64,000 bases of DNA from positions 45,163,607-45,227,606 of the forward strand of contig NC_053150.1 of the NCBI RefSeq assembly GCF_016808335.1, read 5' to 3'. Shown one piece after another: positions 21,888-34,396 of this stretch (the stretch's first letter is position 1; the number at the start of each line of letters is the position of its first letter). Origin of the DNA: Panicum virgatum (Eukaryota > Streptophyta > Magnoliopsida > Poales > Poaceae). Under the pieces are notes generated by a model. It worked only from the letters and a program-made list of their open reading frames with translations, was not told the DNA's origin and searched no databases. The position numbers and the translations under genes are program-made.

Positions 21888-23257
21888 TTTGAATTTTGAC
21901 GGTGCATTTAAGATGTCAGATGACCTTACTTATGGTTCTTATTCAAGCGGATAGTGATATTCCTTTGAGCCTTTCAGTTGAAAAGTATTACCAGGAAAAG
22001 CTATCCGGAAGAACTGGATCAAGTTCAAATTATTGGGGGCACTTAACCAAATTGATTTTGCTTACTGACAACTAGATATTAGTTGTCAATGGTTCCTGCC
22101 AATTTGCCTTTGATCACTAACACCTAGAGTTTAGGTGTCACGAGTACAAGTCAATTTGATCTTGACATGCTTAGCACACAATTTGCTACATGATTTCACA
22201 CCTAGCCTATATATGATCAAGATCAATCCAACAGCTTCATCAGCTGACCCTCAAAACCTACCTCGCACGCTGGCATGCATGCATTATTGGGTTTGTTTGC
22301 ACGAACACGCGAGCCCACGCATTTGGCTCGCCTACATGCAGCCGGCCCCCGGCCCGATCTATGTAGCAGCTACGCCCCCCCCCCCCCCCCCCCCCCCCCC
22401 CCTCGTGACCACTCAAATGGAGCCGAATCAAGCGAGCCTCTCCACGGCAATTAATCGACTCCCTGCACAATCGAGCACTTATCCCCGCCGTCATTTCGAG
22501 CTTCTCTGCCCCCAAATGCATTCAGTCTGCTGCTTGCTAGCTACTGGGATGATTAATGGCGCGTATGATCATACGCATGCTTCGAGCTAGCCTGTGCCAA
22601 CCCAAATGGACCTTTCCAGTGCCGGATTCAATGGATGCGTGGAGTCCAAATCGGGAGTTGGTTCGATGACCTCGCCGCCGGCGACAAGCGTCGCGCTCGT
22701 GGTGATCTCGCTTCCTCACCACGCCTTTCCTCTTTCGTTGTCGCGTTTCTGAGAATAATCAACTGACCGGGGAAGGGGGGGGGAGAGGGAGGGAGAGATT
22801 TTTTTGCCTTGCAAGGTAAAAGTTGATGAGGCTCCAAAAGCGATCGACATCGATCTCTTGCCACCGGGTCGAAAGTTGAGGCTCACCAGTTAATTAATCA
22901 ATCGCTCAAACAATTACGGTTAACTTGCTTGCTTGCTAGATCGAATTACATGCAGTTATTTTTTTTGAAATAAAAAAAATTAACTGCAGTTAATTTTTGA
23001 GAGAAGGATTATATTGCAGGAATAGAATATAATATATAAAATGCTGCGCACACGTACGGTAGTCGTTGTACGGGTGGCACATGAGCGCCCACAGCAATAT
23101 CATGGCATGCATACTGGAAGCGCTGTGTATTGCATTCCTGTGCACAAAAGGGTAAACTACCGATCGTCTGATCATTAAGGGCGGAGGCAGCTGGATTCTG
23201 GGTGTTCCCAGAAATACCCAACTTTGTTTGCAAGAGAATAAATATATACACATCAAG

Positions 23258-23259
<2 letters not shown>
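21888..23259. other. Intergenic DNA with a long poly-C tract
   Basis: Contains a run of about 28 C at 22375-22402 and a short G-run near 22776. The open frame 22135-22590 spans the poly-C run as poly-Pro, has no other recognisable feature and is rejected as a gene. Nothing else was recognised. Confidence 0.4.

Positions 23260-23307
<48 letters not shown>
23260..23307. repeat. (TA)n microsatellite at the left end of element B
   Basis: About 24 TA units directly abut the terminal sequence of the inverted-repeat element that starts at 23308. Confidence 0.9.
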
Positions 23308-23309
<2 letters not shown>

Positions 23310-23717
23310 CGTGGCTAACTTACGGCCAGCCGTAAATTAGTCTGCCCTTACAGCCTCTCTATTTTTGGAAAGTGGAACCGTCCACTATTAGCTTCTTGCC
23401 TTTTCTGGCAAAATCTGCTATTGGCGTCTTTTTTTGCAAGCACACATCGCTCCATGGTGTGCAGTGGGCCCACACAAGATTCCTACCGAAGAAACAAGTC
23501 TCAAGTTGAAAAAATGCGTAGTTTTACAATTGAGCAACCAAATTCAAATCTAATTGTACCATTGCGTTCACCTTGGCAAAAACTTTAAAACAAGATCTCA
23601 CTTCAATATATTTCGATCTCTTTACAGTGACAAGCATTTTTATTAAAAGTTGAAAGCATATTATAATAACTCATAAGCAATTTACAATAAATGTACAAGC
23701 AAATAATGACCATGATT

Positions 23718-24690
23718 CAAAACAACATTTGTTTCTTCACCAAAACAGGGCATATCGAGATGAAATCCCAACAAAAGTTGCATTTTGCTTCAAGGACAGA
23801 ACATCTGCGTAAAGTAGTTCTTCTCATCTCCTCATTCTTTAATTGCTCCTCTTATCCACGCACATAGAAGTAGCATTTTACTTCATAGACAAAATCATTT
23901 TAGTGAATAAACTAATGAACTACTTAACTGACCAACCAAAGCAAGCAACCAATGATTAAATAATGGAACTAGCAGTAGCATCACTATAGCGTGAAAAATA
24001 AAATCCATAAACCTGACATCTGAAACCTTGCTGAGTGCTCATCTGCTTACCTACCCAAGCTGATGATGATAGCCATTGTTGTTGTTGCCACGATAAAACA
24101 ACTCCTGCCGCTGCTGCTACTCAATCAAACAAGAGGAATTGAGATGTTATTCCTGTCACCCTCGAGCGGAGAGGTGAAACTTCAGTAAATTGTAGATAAA
24201 ATCCAATCAAAAATGGTTTACTTCAAAACAACATTGTTTCTTCATCAAAATAGGGCAAAATCGAGATGAAATGCCTGCAAAACTAGCATTTTACTTCATA
24301 GAAAACATCGACATAAAAAGTAGTCTTCTCATCTCATCATTGTTTAATTTCTCTTGATAAAAGTTTAGCTGCAGTTGCCTTCATCTGCGAATGATGCTAG
24401 AAAAACTACTATGCAGGTCAAATGAGATGAACAAAAGCACATGAGCTAAAATTCATTTTAGTAAATAAACTAATGAACTACTCAATTGACCGAACAAAGC
24501 AAGCAACCAGTGACTGAATAATGGAACTAGCAGTAGCATCAATATAGCATGAAAAATAAAATCCATAAACCTGACATCTGAAACCTTGCTGAGTGCTAAT
24601 CTGCTTACCTACCGAAGCTGATGATGATAGCCATTGTTGTTGTTGCCACGACAAAACAACTCCTGCCGCTGCTGCTACTCAATCAAACAT
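23718..24690. repeat. Tandem duplication inside element B, units of about 0.5 kb
   Basis: Unit 1 (about 23718-24137) and unit 2 (about 24222-24690) share long stretches, for example ATAATGGAACTAGCAGTAGC and CTGACATCTGAAACCTTGCT, and end with a CTGCCGCTGCTGCTACTCAA word. A third, short degenerate copy of that last word is near 26030-26070. Minus-strand frames after the repeat (24675-24884, 25023-25205) may be decayed exons; I recognise no family. Confidence 0.7.
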
Positions 24691-27293
24691 AATGCTGTTA
24701 CAAAGTTGATGAGCTTGAGCTTAGACAAGTTGACACTGTTAACAATTTGAATGAGCAAGAATTCGTAAGTATCTTTCACCAATACCGATTCCTTCTCTAC
24801 GAGCTCTGACATATCTTGATGTTGCTCTGCAACTTGTTTTAACACCCAATTCCTGCATGTTTTAACACCCAGCTCCTGCAGCAAAAAATAACTTTAAACT
24901 CTACATGATTTTATTGTTATTACAAATCAACATGAAAATTTGGTGCGAAGTGAAACCAGCTCCAAATAGATAGGTAGAGGATACAACCCTTTTATCTGAA
25001 AGAGTTTCACAGGCACGCTGGTTTAATTCTTTGAAGAAGTACACAAGGTGTATCTATGGCTCCATGTACTTTCATCCTTTGGTGAGTAGGAAAGGATCAG
25101 TGCACACAATTGCAGCTCATCCTGGAGATTTCTGAAATCATATTTCTCAGACAGAACTATCTTCCTGCAGGAAAAAAGACTGAATCTCCTGCCAGCAACC
25201 ATCAAAACCTATGCTAAAAATCAAAAAAGGAACAAAGTGTAAAATTTAAACCTATCCAATATACAACTATATCTATATTATTGCTAGCAATTGTCAGACA
25301 TATGCTGAAAATAAAAAATGCTATCATAGAATGAATAATTTGCATGTTGTTTTTGCATAACTGGCCTACAAATGATTGATAGCAAAAAGACAAAAATGTG
25401 CTAATTAGCTCCTTTTAGAACAAATTATAGTTAGCACACAACTAAATGGATACAAACTGCTCATGCAAGATATGTAAATTGCTTAATAAATAATAAGAAA
25501 ATGCTAGAGAGCGAAGCTATAGTTGTGGAAGGAATACAACCTACCATTTAACTGTAAACTAAAAAAATTATAGCCAAGAAAATGCTAGAGAAATTGACTT
25601 CCCCTTCACCAAACCAAAGCAACCAAAAAATTATTTTCAATTTCTGCATGTATAATAAATAGAATTGGCCTCTCGTGTGACTTTGGCTTTGATAATTCGG
25701 TCATCTCAGATATGATAATACTCCTAGAACATGACCAAACCAGATCATTGCACATCCAGGATAAAACCAGGGTAAAATTCAGTGTTCTAGGGGCTGATAT
25801 GAACGATGATTAAGCATGATACACGACAAACTGAAGTAAGGAGGGAACCGATGAATCATAAACAGAGAGCAATGAATCAAAATGTTTTCCAATTGCAGGG
25901 GCAGGTATCTATTCTACATAGAAAGATAAGGTAGACTAATGTCTATTATGTAGTACTGACAGTCAAAGACAAGCAATGCATATTCAATTTCGATACTAGA
26001 TGAAAGACGCTGCTGCTGGTGCAGTGGCTAAACAACTGCTACCGCTACCGCTGCTATGCCGACCCAATCGAAGAAGAGGTGACGGAGCTCATGTTATCCC
26101 TATCTGCATGAAGCAGAGAAGAGAAATTATGGCAAATGCAGACAAAAAGAGCAGACCAATATCAAATGGGGATTGTCTTTCTTCAGAAGTTGGAACTTTG
26201 AACAAAAATTAAAAAAAATCAGGAAATGCTTTAGACGAAAAAATGATCCAATAAATTTGCCCAATGAAATATATGAATTTGTCTTATGCTAAAAGTGTTA
26301 TTGCCTAATTCGGGACCACATACTACAATGATAGTAAAAAAAGGTGTAAGAATATTCAATGAAGTTGCCTAATAAAAATGCATGAATTTGCCTGAACTTA
26401 GAAGGTGTTATTGGCTTATTGCTTAATTCAGAACCCACCACATGGAAAATGTATGAACATATAAAAATGTCAGAGTACATTTGTTTTCAGACATATTGCG
26501 TTAACTGATGACACGGCATAGATAGCAGAACAATATTATTGTCCAATTCCTACCAATATTATTACCTAGTTCTAAAAATGCTTCTAGTATTTGATGAATT
26601 GATGTATTTGCCTACTGGAAAGTACTGAAATGTTTCTCATATTTGATGTATTTGCCTGCTGGAAAGTACTGAAATGCATCTAGTATTTTTTTAGTTAAAA
26701 TGCTTCTAGTAATTGATATAATTCTCTATAGTAAAGTACTGAAAATGCTTCCTTATTTTGACAAAAATGCCTATTGCAAAGTACTGAAATGCTTATGATG
26801 ATGTGAAAAAGAATGCATAGATGCATTATATTCTCTACATATAGTTAAATCCAATTACAGAAGAAACGTTAAACAAATTGTGAGGTGAATTTCAGTGCCC
26901 AATATCTCCATACAAAATGAAACTATCGAATAAAGTAACGAGGCTAAACAGTGGGTTAATGATGAAATCTATATTGCAAAAGATATTAACAAGTTCCATA
27001 AATAATGCAAATATCAGACTCCTACAGTTTGCAATGTACCCATTAAGTCATTACCATGAACAAACCCATTTCCACACAATACCAGAATTAATGTGGATTA
27101 ACCAATAAATCGAACCAAATTAGTATGATCAGTTATGATTGTATGAACTATTAAGACTATTGGTCGTGTGACAGTGAGTCTGCACTTGTCATGCCTGATC
27201 ACATGAACACCCTCCATGGCCGCCTCACCTCGTCGCATCCACACCATCCGGATCGTACTCCTTCATCCTTGCGCCCGCCCATCAACAGTTCAA

Positions 27294-27636
27294 TTACATC
27301 AACATGTAGCATTTCCCCCAATCGAACGGCTCATGGGAACAGCCAAACCTGTGAAGTTGTTGTAGATGGCGATGGCGCCGGACGAGAACACCGTGCGGCA
27401 CTGGTCGAACGTGGCGGTGAGAACACAGGGGCATGAGCGTATTGTCCTTGTCAAAGATGACGCCGCGGAAGCAGCGCAGCGGAGCTAGGCCCAGTCGAGC
27501 CGCCCCCAGGAAGCGCGCGTGGCCAGGGGTGGGGGTGCGGGCAGGGAAGATGACCACGACTCTTGAGCGCACAGATCCGGGTAGGGGAGGAGTCGTTAGG
27601 TGAGCTGACGAAGACCGGAGACCAGCTACCATCCAT
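27294..27636 (-). pseudogene. Fragment resembling phosphatidylglycerophosphate phosphatase (GEP4/YqeG-type HAD)
   Basis: A minus-strand fragment reads FRGVIFDKDNTLMP, which contains the HAD motif I (DxDxT as DKDNT) in the context typical of mitochondrial and plastid PGP phosphatases. After a one-base frame change the next frame reads TFDQCRTVFSSGAIAIYNN, matching the following region of that family, where a YSNS-type motif II is expected. The motif II serine is not kept. The remaining HAD motifs (Lys and acidic motifs III/IV) are absent. The N-terminal part before the motif is Pro/Arg-rich and unlike the family. It is a truncated, frameshifted captured fragment inside element B and cannot encode an active enzyme. 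Identification rests on motif memory only. Confidence 0.5.
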
Positions 27637-28016
27637 GGCGGCAGGGAACCTAGGGTTTGCAGGGTACAGTGGGAGGTAGAGAGGGGGGATGGGTTAGAGA
27701 GACGGGGGGTGTTGGCAGCCGCCAGCGACCTACTGCGGCGGCGGCCGTAGATGGCCGGGAAAGGAGGGCGCAGGTGGTGGGTAGCACGCCCTGCCCCGCC
27801 TCGAGGGGGAGCCGCGTTGGGTGGGAGCTGTTTTTTTTATGGCAAGCAAGGGTAGGAGCTGTTGGTGGGTGGATGATGGGTCGGGGATGGTGCTGATGCC
27901 TGACGGCCTGTGGGTGAGTGGGAGCCGCCCTCCTTTATGAACATGTCGTGTGGATGAAAGACAGGCGGCCGTGCAGGTGAACAAATTTACGGCCGGCTAC
28001 AATGAAGTCTTTACCA

Positions 28017-28238
28017 TATATATATACACATATATATACATATATATATACATATATATACATATATACATATATATATATACATATATATACATATATA
28101 TACACATATATACATACATATATATATATACGTGCATATATATGTATATATATATGTATATATATATATGTATATGTATGTATATGTATATATATGTATA
28201 TATGTGTGTATATATGTATATATATGTATATATATATA

Positions 28239-28276
<38 letters not shown>
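28017..28276. repeat. (TA)n-derived microsatellite between elements B and A
   Basis: About 260 bp of TA, TACA and TATG units with a (TG)n patch near 28240. It lies between the right end of element B and the left terminal region of element A. Its six long open frames are repeat translation. Confidence 0.95.
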
Positions 28277-28359
28277 GGACCCGTCTATTTAGCACCCCGG
28301 GTGTTGAATATTATTCAACACCCCGGCGGAGCGCCGCCTCCCCTCCGGTGAGATGTATT

Positions 28360-29341
28360 TACGGTGGTTTGTTTAGATGTGAGTAAAATGCAGTATTGAG
28401 TACGCATTTAATGTATATTATGGTGGGTCTGTTCAAATTGGTGTGGATTTGGCACGGGACAATGGTATTTACTACAGTTTCATTCTTTTGCATACTTTCT
28501 GAGCATTGGTTGACCAATTAATATGGCGCCATTAGTGTTTGATTACCTTTCGAATTTTAAGTAGATGTGAATAGTGAGTAAAAACCGGTTTCTGCAAAAG
28601 TAAAAGTCTAGGTTGCACTTAGGTGCGTGTCTTGGCATCCAAAAAAAATGTTGTTCCAAGCGTATATGTCTTGTGGGCTACCTTGCCCGCGTAACCATGT
28701 AGTATAATTAGATTGTGTGAAAGTAAAAAGTAGTGTTTTGATATAAACAATTTTATGGGTAAGTAAAAAAGGTACGTCTGAATTATGTAGGTCGTGTGGG
28801 TGCATCTGTAGCTAACCTTGCCTGCAATCACGAGCCAGAAAATCGAAAGAAAAGGGGTTCAGGTGGTAGTTGCACTGTTGGAGTGAAATACTACGACGAG
28901 CAGCCTTTGAGATGAAATGAACTGAGGAAGTGTGATTATGGGTCACAATCTTGCATGGACGCAAAAATGGAGGGTCTAAAATTATTTTTCCCCCTGTCCT
29001 GTGATTTGAGAACCCCTTGAACGACGATGGAAAAATGGCACCATGAGCGGTACAATGCTTTCTGAATAGGATGTAATTGTGCTAATGGAGTATAAACTCA
29101 AAGATGTGTAAGTAAAAGGTCTAGGTTACAGGTTCTCTGTTGTTGGCGATATGTGTGTATTATGGGCCGCCTTGCACGTATACCGCTGGAGTATAAATTA
29201 GAGCGCGCGGAAGTAAAAAGGAGTGATTCGATGGTCTTGGAGCATTGAAAGGAAGATAAGTCTTGCATCCAGCGATTCCAGTAAGCCGTAAAACACAATC
29301 AGACGAGTGTCTTATGCACAGTGTGTTGCAGCTATGAGAAC
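28360..29341. other. Non-coding 3' part of element A
   Basis: The interval between the left terminus and the stop codon of the element A gene. It contains loosely repeated words such as GTAAGTAAAAAGG, TTGCACTTAGGTGCGTGT and a TTACAGGT-type relative, spaced a few hundred bases apart (28600-28830, 29105-29230). No Ulp1-type protease motif is found in any frame. Confidence 0.4.
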
Positions 29342-31609
29342 TTATGCTATGGAATCAATAACTCGTAACAAGTAAGATGGGAGGGAGATTGTACTCTCAT
29401 CCACATTGGCGTTGCGTTGGAGCTCTTCGCCCACGGTGTTGCACTGATTGTGATGCCCTTGTCGTGTTTCATCTAGTGCAGTGGAGCCCGGCACGTCGGA
29501 AAGCAGGGATGTAATGTCGTCAGCGAATTTATGCATCCTTTTAGATATAGATTGGTTGAGTTGGCGCATGTCTTTGTCAAATGCAGCTGCAAGGTCGGTG
29601 ATTCGGGTCTGTGCATTTCCAGATATGACGCCGGTGTGACCCTGCAGTAAATTTCTGAGGACAGGAATGTCAAAACTGGGTAATGCCAATGATGTGCTCG
29701 GTCCGGCATGCGTAGTCGGCTGTGTCTCATAAGCTGACCCTGTTTGGTTTTTTTTCTGCAATAAGGGGTTACTGCATGAATTAGGAGTAGACTAACAATG
29801 GAATGTGGTGCTGGAAGTAGTGTGTTTGTGTGAAATTTACTTACTGGAAGAGCTCCATAATGGGTGTTTCCCCACTCATCCTTCCAGAGATCTGCGAGCA
29901 TGAGTGCCCCTACTTTCTCCTTGGTGAATGTAGCTGCCCTCGGGGTGATCATGCGGTTTTCGTTATTTGCCTTGTGTAGAAGGTTGTCGAGATAGTAGAT
30001 CTGCGGGAGTAAAAAGCAAAAACATATGTGTCAGTGGGGCATACCGAGGGAAAAAAAATGAATTTTGGGACTGGAGTGCAGTGAGGCTACTTACAATCAG
30101 GAATGGCGGGCAGGAACTAAAAGAGGGATTATCAGATTTGCGCCCCATCCATTGCTTGGCTGCATCACGGATGTCATTCACCATTATCTGTTGCCAATCA
30201 ACCTGGTCGAAGGAATCCCAGTCCATTGTATATTTGACCTCTGTGTTGCTTATGTCGAAAGCAGATGTGGAAAATAGCAGTCTGTTGAAGAGTAAAAGAA
30301 AGAAACATCTGATCGAAAGGTCATCCACCTTGTGTTCACTCTGTTTTGATTTAAGATGGGCAATTGTGATCGTGTTTCCTTGGCAACCAAGCGCCGTGGC
30401 CAGCCGGGCTTTTTCCTCGTTCACTTCTTTGTATGAATGGTCGGGTGGGGGCCTTGTGCCAGTTGGGACGCCGAGGACAATGTGGACTGCATGTTTCGTG
30501 ATTGGCAGGATAGTGTGCGGGGGGACACGGATCTCCATGCTGAGCACATCAACCTTCGTGAGCAGCCACTTAAAGAGTTCCCTGCTCTTGACAGCATCAA
30601 TGGTGATATCTAGTATCTTACCCCATCCAAGATCACGTATCTTCTCCTTCTGTGGGCCAGACATCAAATTGATAACATCAATTACATCTTTTGGGTTGCA
30701 GCGGCAGCATGTCTTTCCAGGTTTTGGTTCAAGCTCCTGCAGGGTGTCGGAATATATATAATGTTCTCCAAAAAACTGATCTGACATGGAAGAATACTGG
30801 ACATGGAAAATCGGCAAAGAGAATATATAATTAATTAAGATTGTAGTAGCTACTCCAGCAGCTCCAGCTCCATGCGTCTCTTAATTATCCAGGAACTAAC
30901 TAACGTACACTGAGATGGAAAATAGATTCGACAAAAAATTAAGAAACCTGCAGGGTGTCGGAATTGTATCAAGATGTGTTTTTTGTTTGGTGCGGAAATA
31001 GGATTTCGACTCATGCTTGGACGAGTGGATGGGGGGGTGGGGGGTGTGAACAAACCTCTGACTCCTGAATTGTTGATAACAATTGCCGCTTCAGGGGTGC
31101 GCCCGCCGCGTGCTTGTGCGCAGCGATTTTGATCCTGGGGCGTGCCTTAACGGGTTGGAAAACCTGGAAAACAAAGCAGAACAGTTTCTTCATAGTTTGG
31201 CGTGTGTAGATAGGGATAATGAATTGAATTAGCATGGAAAAAATTGGGTGGTGGTCGTGATAGGAAAAGTCATGCTCACATCATCATCATCATCTGCTGC
31301 TTGCACGGTGGTGAGCCTCGGCGATCGACGGACTGTATTATCTATCCCGTCGGCGTGTTGTGCCTTGCTTCGCTTTGGCGTGACTGTATTGACAGGTGCA
31401 AGCGATGGGTGTCTATCATTTCTGCACGGCTTTCTGCTTGCGGTGGGGATGGTGAGCATCCGTTCTGGTTTGCTGCATTCACCTTGCCGTCGTCTCCTAC
31501 GATGCCTGCCGGCGATGCCGAAATGGTTGGCACCTGGACTTTTTCTCCAGCACATGTAGGGTTCGCCGGCTCGCCGCAGTGGTGCCCAATCCGGTTCCAT
31601 GAGCACCAT
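29342..31609 (-). CDS. Five-exon gene of element A, grass transposon-associated family (549 aa)
   Basis: On the minus strand the exons are 31609-31280, 31163-31056, 30736-30095, 30000-29845 and 29755-29342. Every intron has GT donor and AG acceptor sites (donors GTGAGC, GTTTGT, GTAAGT, GTAAGT) and every junction is in phase 0, giving an open frame of 549 codons. Exon 1 is basic with an Asp run (AADDDDD) at its end. Exon 3 is the conserved core (KIRDLGWGKILDITIDAVKS, VPPHTILPITKHAVHIVLGV, DLSIRCFFLLLFNRLLF). Exon 5 contains a likely coiled coil. I know this core from many grass proteins annotated as uncharacterised and often fused to a Ulp1-like cysteine protease, as in Kaonashi-type MULEs. 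No protease domain follows here. The start is uncertain: an upstream exon (31909-31824, MAEPAGAASALSGAS) with a good GTGAGT donor would join out of frame. Function is unknown. Confidence 0.6.
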
Positions 31610-31823
31610 TATACCTGATATCGGAGTAACATACTGGTGGTGTTAAAACTAATACATGTGCACCGGTAGTGGAAGATGTATGGAATGTATGGGCAGTAAA
31701 AAGTCTACTATGAAACTGTAAACGGCATGTGTAGGATCGTAAATGTGTGAATCTGGGCAGGACGTACAAAGCAATTGGGCTGTATTATTCCAAAAAAACG
31801 ACGATGTGGACGATTGTACTCAC

Positions 31824-31909
31824 CTGGAACTCGTCTGTAGAGTTGCCTCCAACGATTGCGCCGGTGAAGCCCCGGAGAGGGCGGATGCTGCGCCTGCCGG
31901 TTCTGCCAT
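31824..31909 (-). other. Possible first exon of the element A gene
   Basis: It begins with an ATG in good context and ends at a canonical GTGAGT donor. It reads MAEPAGAASALSGASPAQ and onward for 28 codons plus two bases. Spliced to the AG at 31615, it leads into a frame that stops at 31497, so either the acceptor differs, the gene starts at 31609, or a one-base change has broken the 5' part. Confidence 0.3.
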
Positions 31910-32192
31910 GGCCGCGGATCGAGCGCTGTTTGGTGGGGAATCAAGAGAACCGCATCTAGGAGTGGGTGTGGGGTTGGTCACGCGGGGAACGGGTAGGTGC
32001 GCAAGCCCGGCGGATCCTCAATGGCGGCGCTGGCGGCTGGACCTTCTCTTCCACGGGACCGGCGGCGGCGGCGTGGTGGGGAGGTGGGCGTGGCAGAATC
32101 CGCCGGTGGGTGGGCGGCGGCGGCGTGGTGGTGGGGGGTTGACGGCAGCGACTTCGTGGAGGGGAGTGTGGGCGTCGGCTGCGATGGCCCAG

Positions 32193-34396
32193 TGAAGCGT
32201 CCCACGAGACTTAAAAAAAGCCATACAATATCAGTCCCAGGAAGCTGATAATACTTTTATTACATCAGATAGTACATCACCGTACAACTCTACGCGGAAG
32301 TACGCAGTGAAGTGCCACTATCGCGAGAATAACAACTAATACCCACACAACGATATTAACTACGAAGAGGGGGTCATCAGAGTCTTGCGCCATACGAAAC
32401 TTTCTGCGAGTGACCCTATCCACAGGCAAGGTTGGGTGCAGGACGTAACCTCTACTCAACGTCTTCAGGAATGAAGTCGGGATCTTCCTCTATAAAAATT
32501 AAGAGTGGGGTGAGTACAAACGTACTCAGCAACCACACCCACGGATGGGTATAAACAGAATATAATACACAGGGTAAATCAAGGATAAGGCTAGAGCTTA
32601 ATTTGCGGAAAGCTAGTTTTTATGCAGGGGTTCATTTGAAAGAAAAGATTTTCAAAGCAAGTTTTCTTGTACCGAGTAACACGTAGTGTTGATCCACACA
32701 GGATTCAAGTTTTAAGTTGCTACCGGACTCCTCATCCGCCGTAGCACACGGTACAACTGCCGGACACTTTTCAAAAACAACTCACGCCAACCCGTCCATT
32801 CCCAGAAGAAACACTAGTTATGTGACCACACCGTAACTCGTCCAGTACCGTGGGCACGGCTATTCGAATAGATTTTAACTGTGCAGAGGTGTGCAACTTT
32901 ACCCACAAGCGGGGGGTACCACAACTCGATCACCGTAGTGTCGGTGCAGATCCCAACAAAGCCATTACCCACCTTAGCTAGACCTGACTAGCCACCACGG
33001 GATCCACCAAGGGGTCATCGACCTATCTCCGAGGTTTAACCGGAGCCTAAGTCACACAGAGCTTATCCCTTCACCTTGGTCACCCGTTGCTCTCAGCTCT
33101 CCTGATGGCTATCAGACTAACTAGTGGGATTTATACTAAGCCGTTGTCCATACAACGGTCGAGTGGTTTGCACGATAGTGGAGTTAGGTGAGATGACACA
33201 CCAACTCGGTTCTTAATTGTGACAAGATGGATATCTCCCTTCCTTACTCAACCACACAGGCACGAGCACACCATTTGGCAATTCACACAGAAGTGCCATC
33301 CATCCTATCTATATTTATCTTTTGAAAAATCCCACATTTTCCCTTCCCACACACACTCACGCATTTTCTTTATAAAACAAGTTGTACCGTGTATAAGATC
33401 CTAAGCATTCTAGCAGCGATTAACGTCCAAACAAATCACATTCAAACATTAATCTAGGTGGTCAAGGAATGGTTATAAAAAATTAAGGGGTGGCTATCCA
33501 ACCATGTTTTCAGCAGGCAAAACATATGCAATTTTATAAAATAGGATAATAGGTTGTGTTTATAAAAACTGGGACAAAACATGCATCAAAGGATGAGATT
33601 GAACTTGCCGTCTTCGAAGCCTTCCTGAAACTCCTGCTCGGGATATGGGTCCTTGGGCTCCGGCTCGCGGCACTGCTCTTCTTCGGGCTCTCCTTCAGTT
33701 ACACCGTGGTCTACGGCACACACAAGCAAGCACGCCATCAAGAAAAGAAACAAACGTTTTACCGCCGAGCTCGAATCGGGAGAATATTAAAACAAGGAGG
33801 TAGAAAGAATATTTTCAAGAGATTTTCTAATGGCACGGCCAGAATTAGACTAGAAACGGAGTGGTAAAGTTTGGGGTCGATCGGAAGATTTTTGGCGCAT
33901 GAAATGACGCGCCCAAAATAGGGTCTAGGAGTTAAGACAAGGTCCGGGGCTTATTTATAATTATTTCTAAAAGGAGAAGGGCTTAGATGTAATTTCCAGA
34001 AATTATTTGGTTGTACTGAGAAGGGTAGGGATATATCTATGTATATATTCTCACACATATATATGTATATATAATTGTATATATATACATATGTATGCAT
34101 AAAGGAGGGTGGGGCTGTTTTGTAAAAGAGAGAGGCGGTTTTCTAAAAAAACAGAAAGGCCAGGGGGTTAAGGGGAAGTTTCCCCCTTTCCTTCTCCTCC
34201 ATACGCAGGAAGCAGGGGAGGGGCGCGTGGAGGGGCGGCGGCCCGATTCGGGCGCCCTGGGCGATGGCGGCGGCCGGGAGGAGAGGGGAAAGAGAGAGGG
34301 GGCCGAGGGGGTTCGACTCCCCCTCTTACCTCGAGCTAGGGTGGAGCAGGGAGGTCGGGCCATGGAGGCGGGCAGTGGCGGGCACTAGCGGCTGTG
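32193..34396 (-). repeat. 3' LTR of the Tekay-like element, truncated
   Basis: About 2.2 kb matching 48671-49591 plus 56519-57810 of the other LTR, including the same AT repeat near 34040-34095. It ends at GGCACTAGCGGCTGTG, where the other LTR continues for about 0.84 kb more. The missing part is the U3 start and polypurine tract. The plus-strand open frame 33556-33867 lies antisense in the LTR, is present in both LTRs and is not a gene. Confidence 0.9.

Larger units (their letters stand above)
23308..28016. mobile_element. Element B: TIR element flanked by (TA)n, probable MULE-type
   Basis: The left end (23308-23355) and the reverse complement of the right end (28016-27962) share a diverged inverted repeat of about 50 bp centred on GCCGTAAATT. 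Both ends abut (TA)n tracts. No transposase is visible. The right third (27230-27960) is GC-rich and contains a gene fragment on the minus strand; the rest is AT-rich and includes a tandem duplication. The structure (divergent TIR, captured GC-rich exon) suits a Pack-MULE, but the superfamily is an inference because a target duplication cannot be told apart from the TA repeat. Confidence 0.5.

Noticed and set aside
22135..22590. 151-codon frame with poly-Pro
   Set aside because: It depends on a run of about 28 C that is prone to length error; nothing else supports it.
28002..28386. Long open frames with Tyr/Ile repeats
   Set aside because: They translate a (TA)n/(TACA)n microsatellite and are open in every frame.
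29967..30761. 264-codon plus-strand frame
   Set aside because: It is antisense to the exon 3 region of the element A gene, whose minus-strand frame has splice signals and family motifs.
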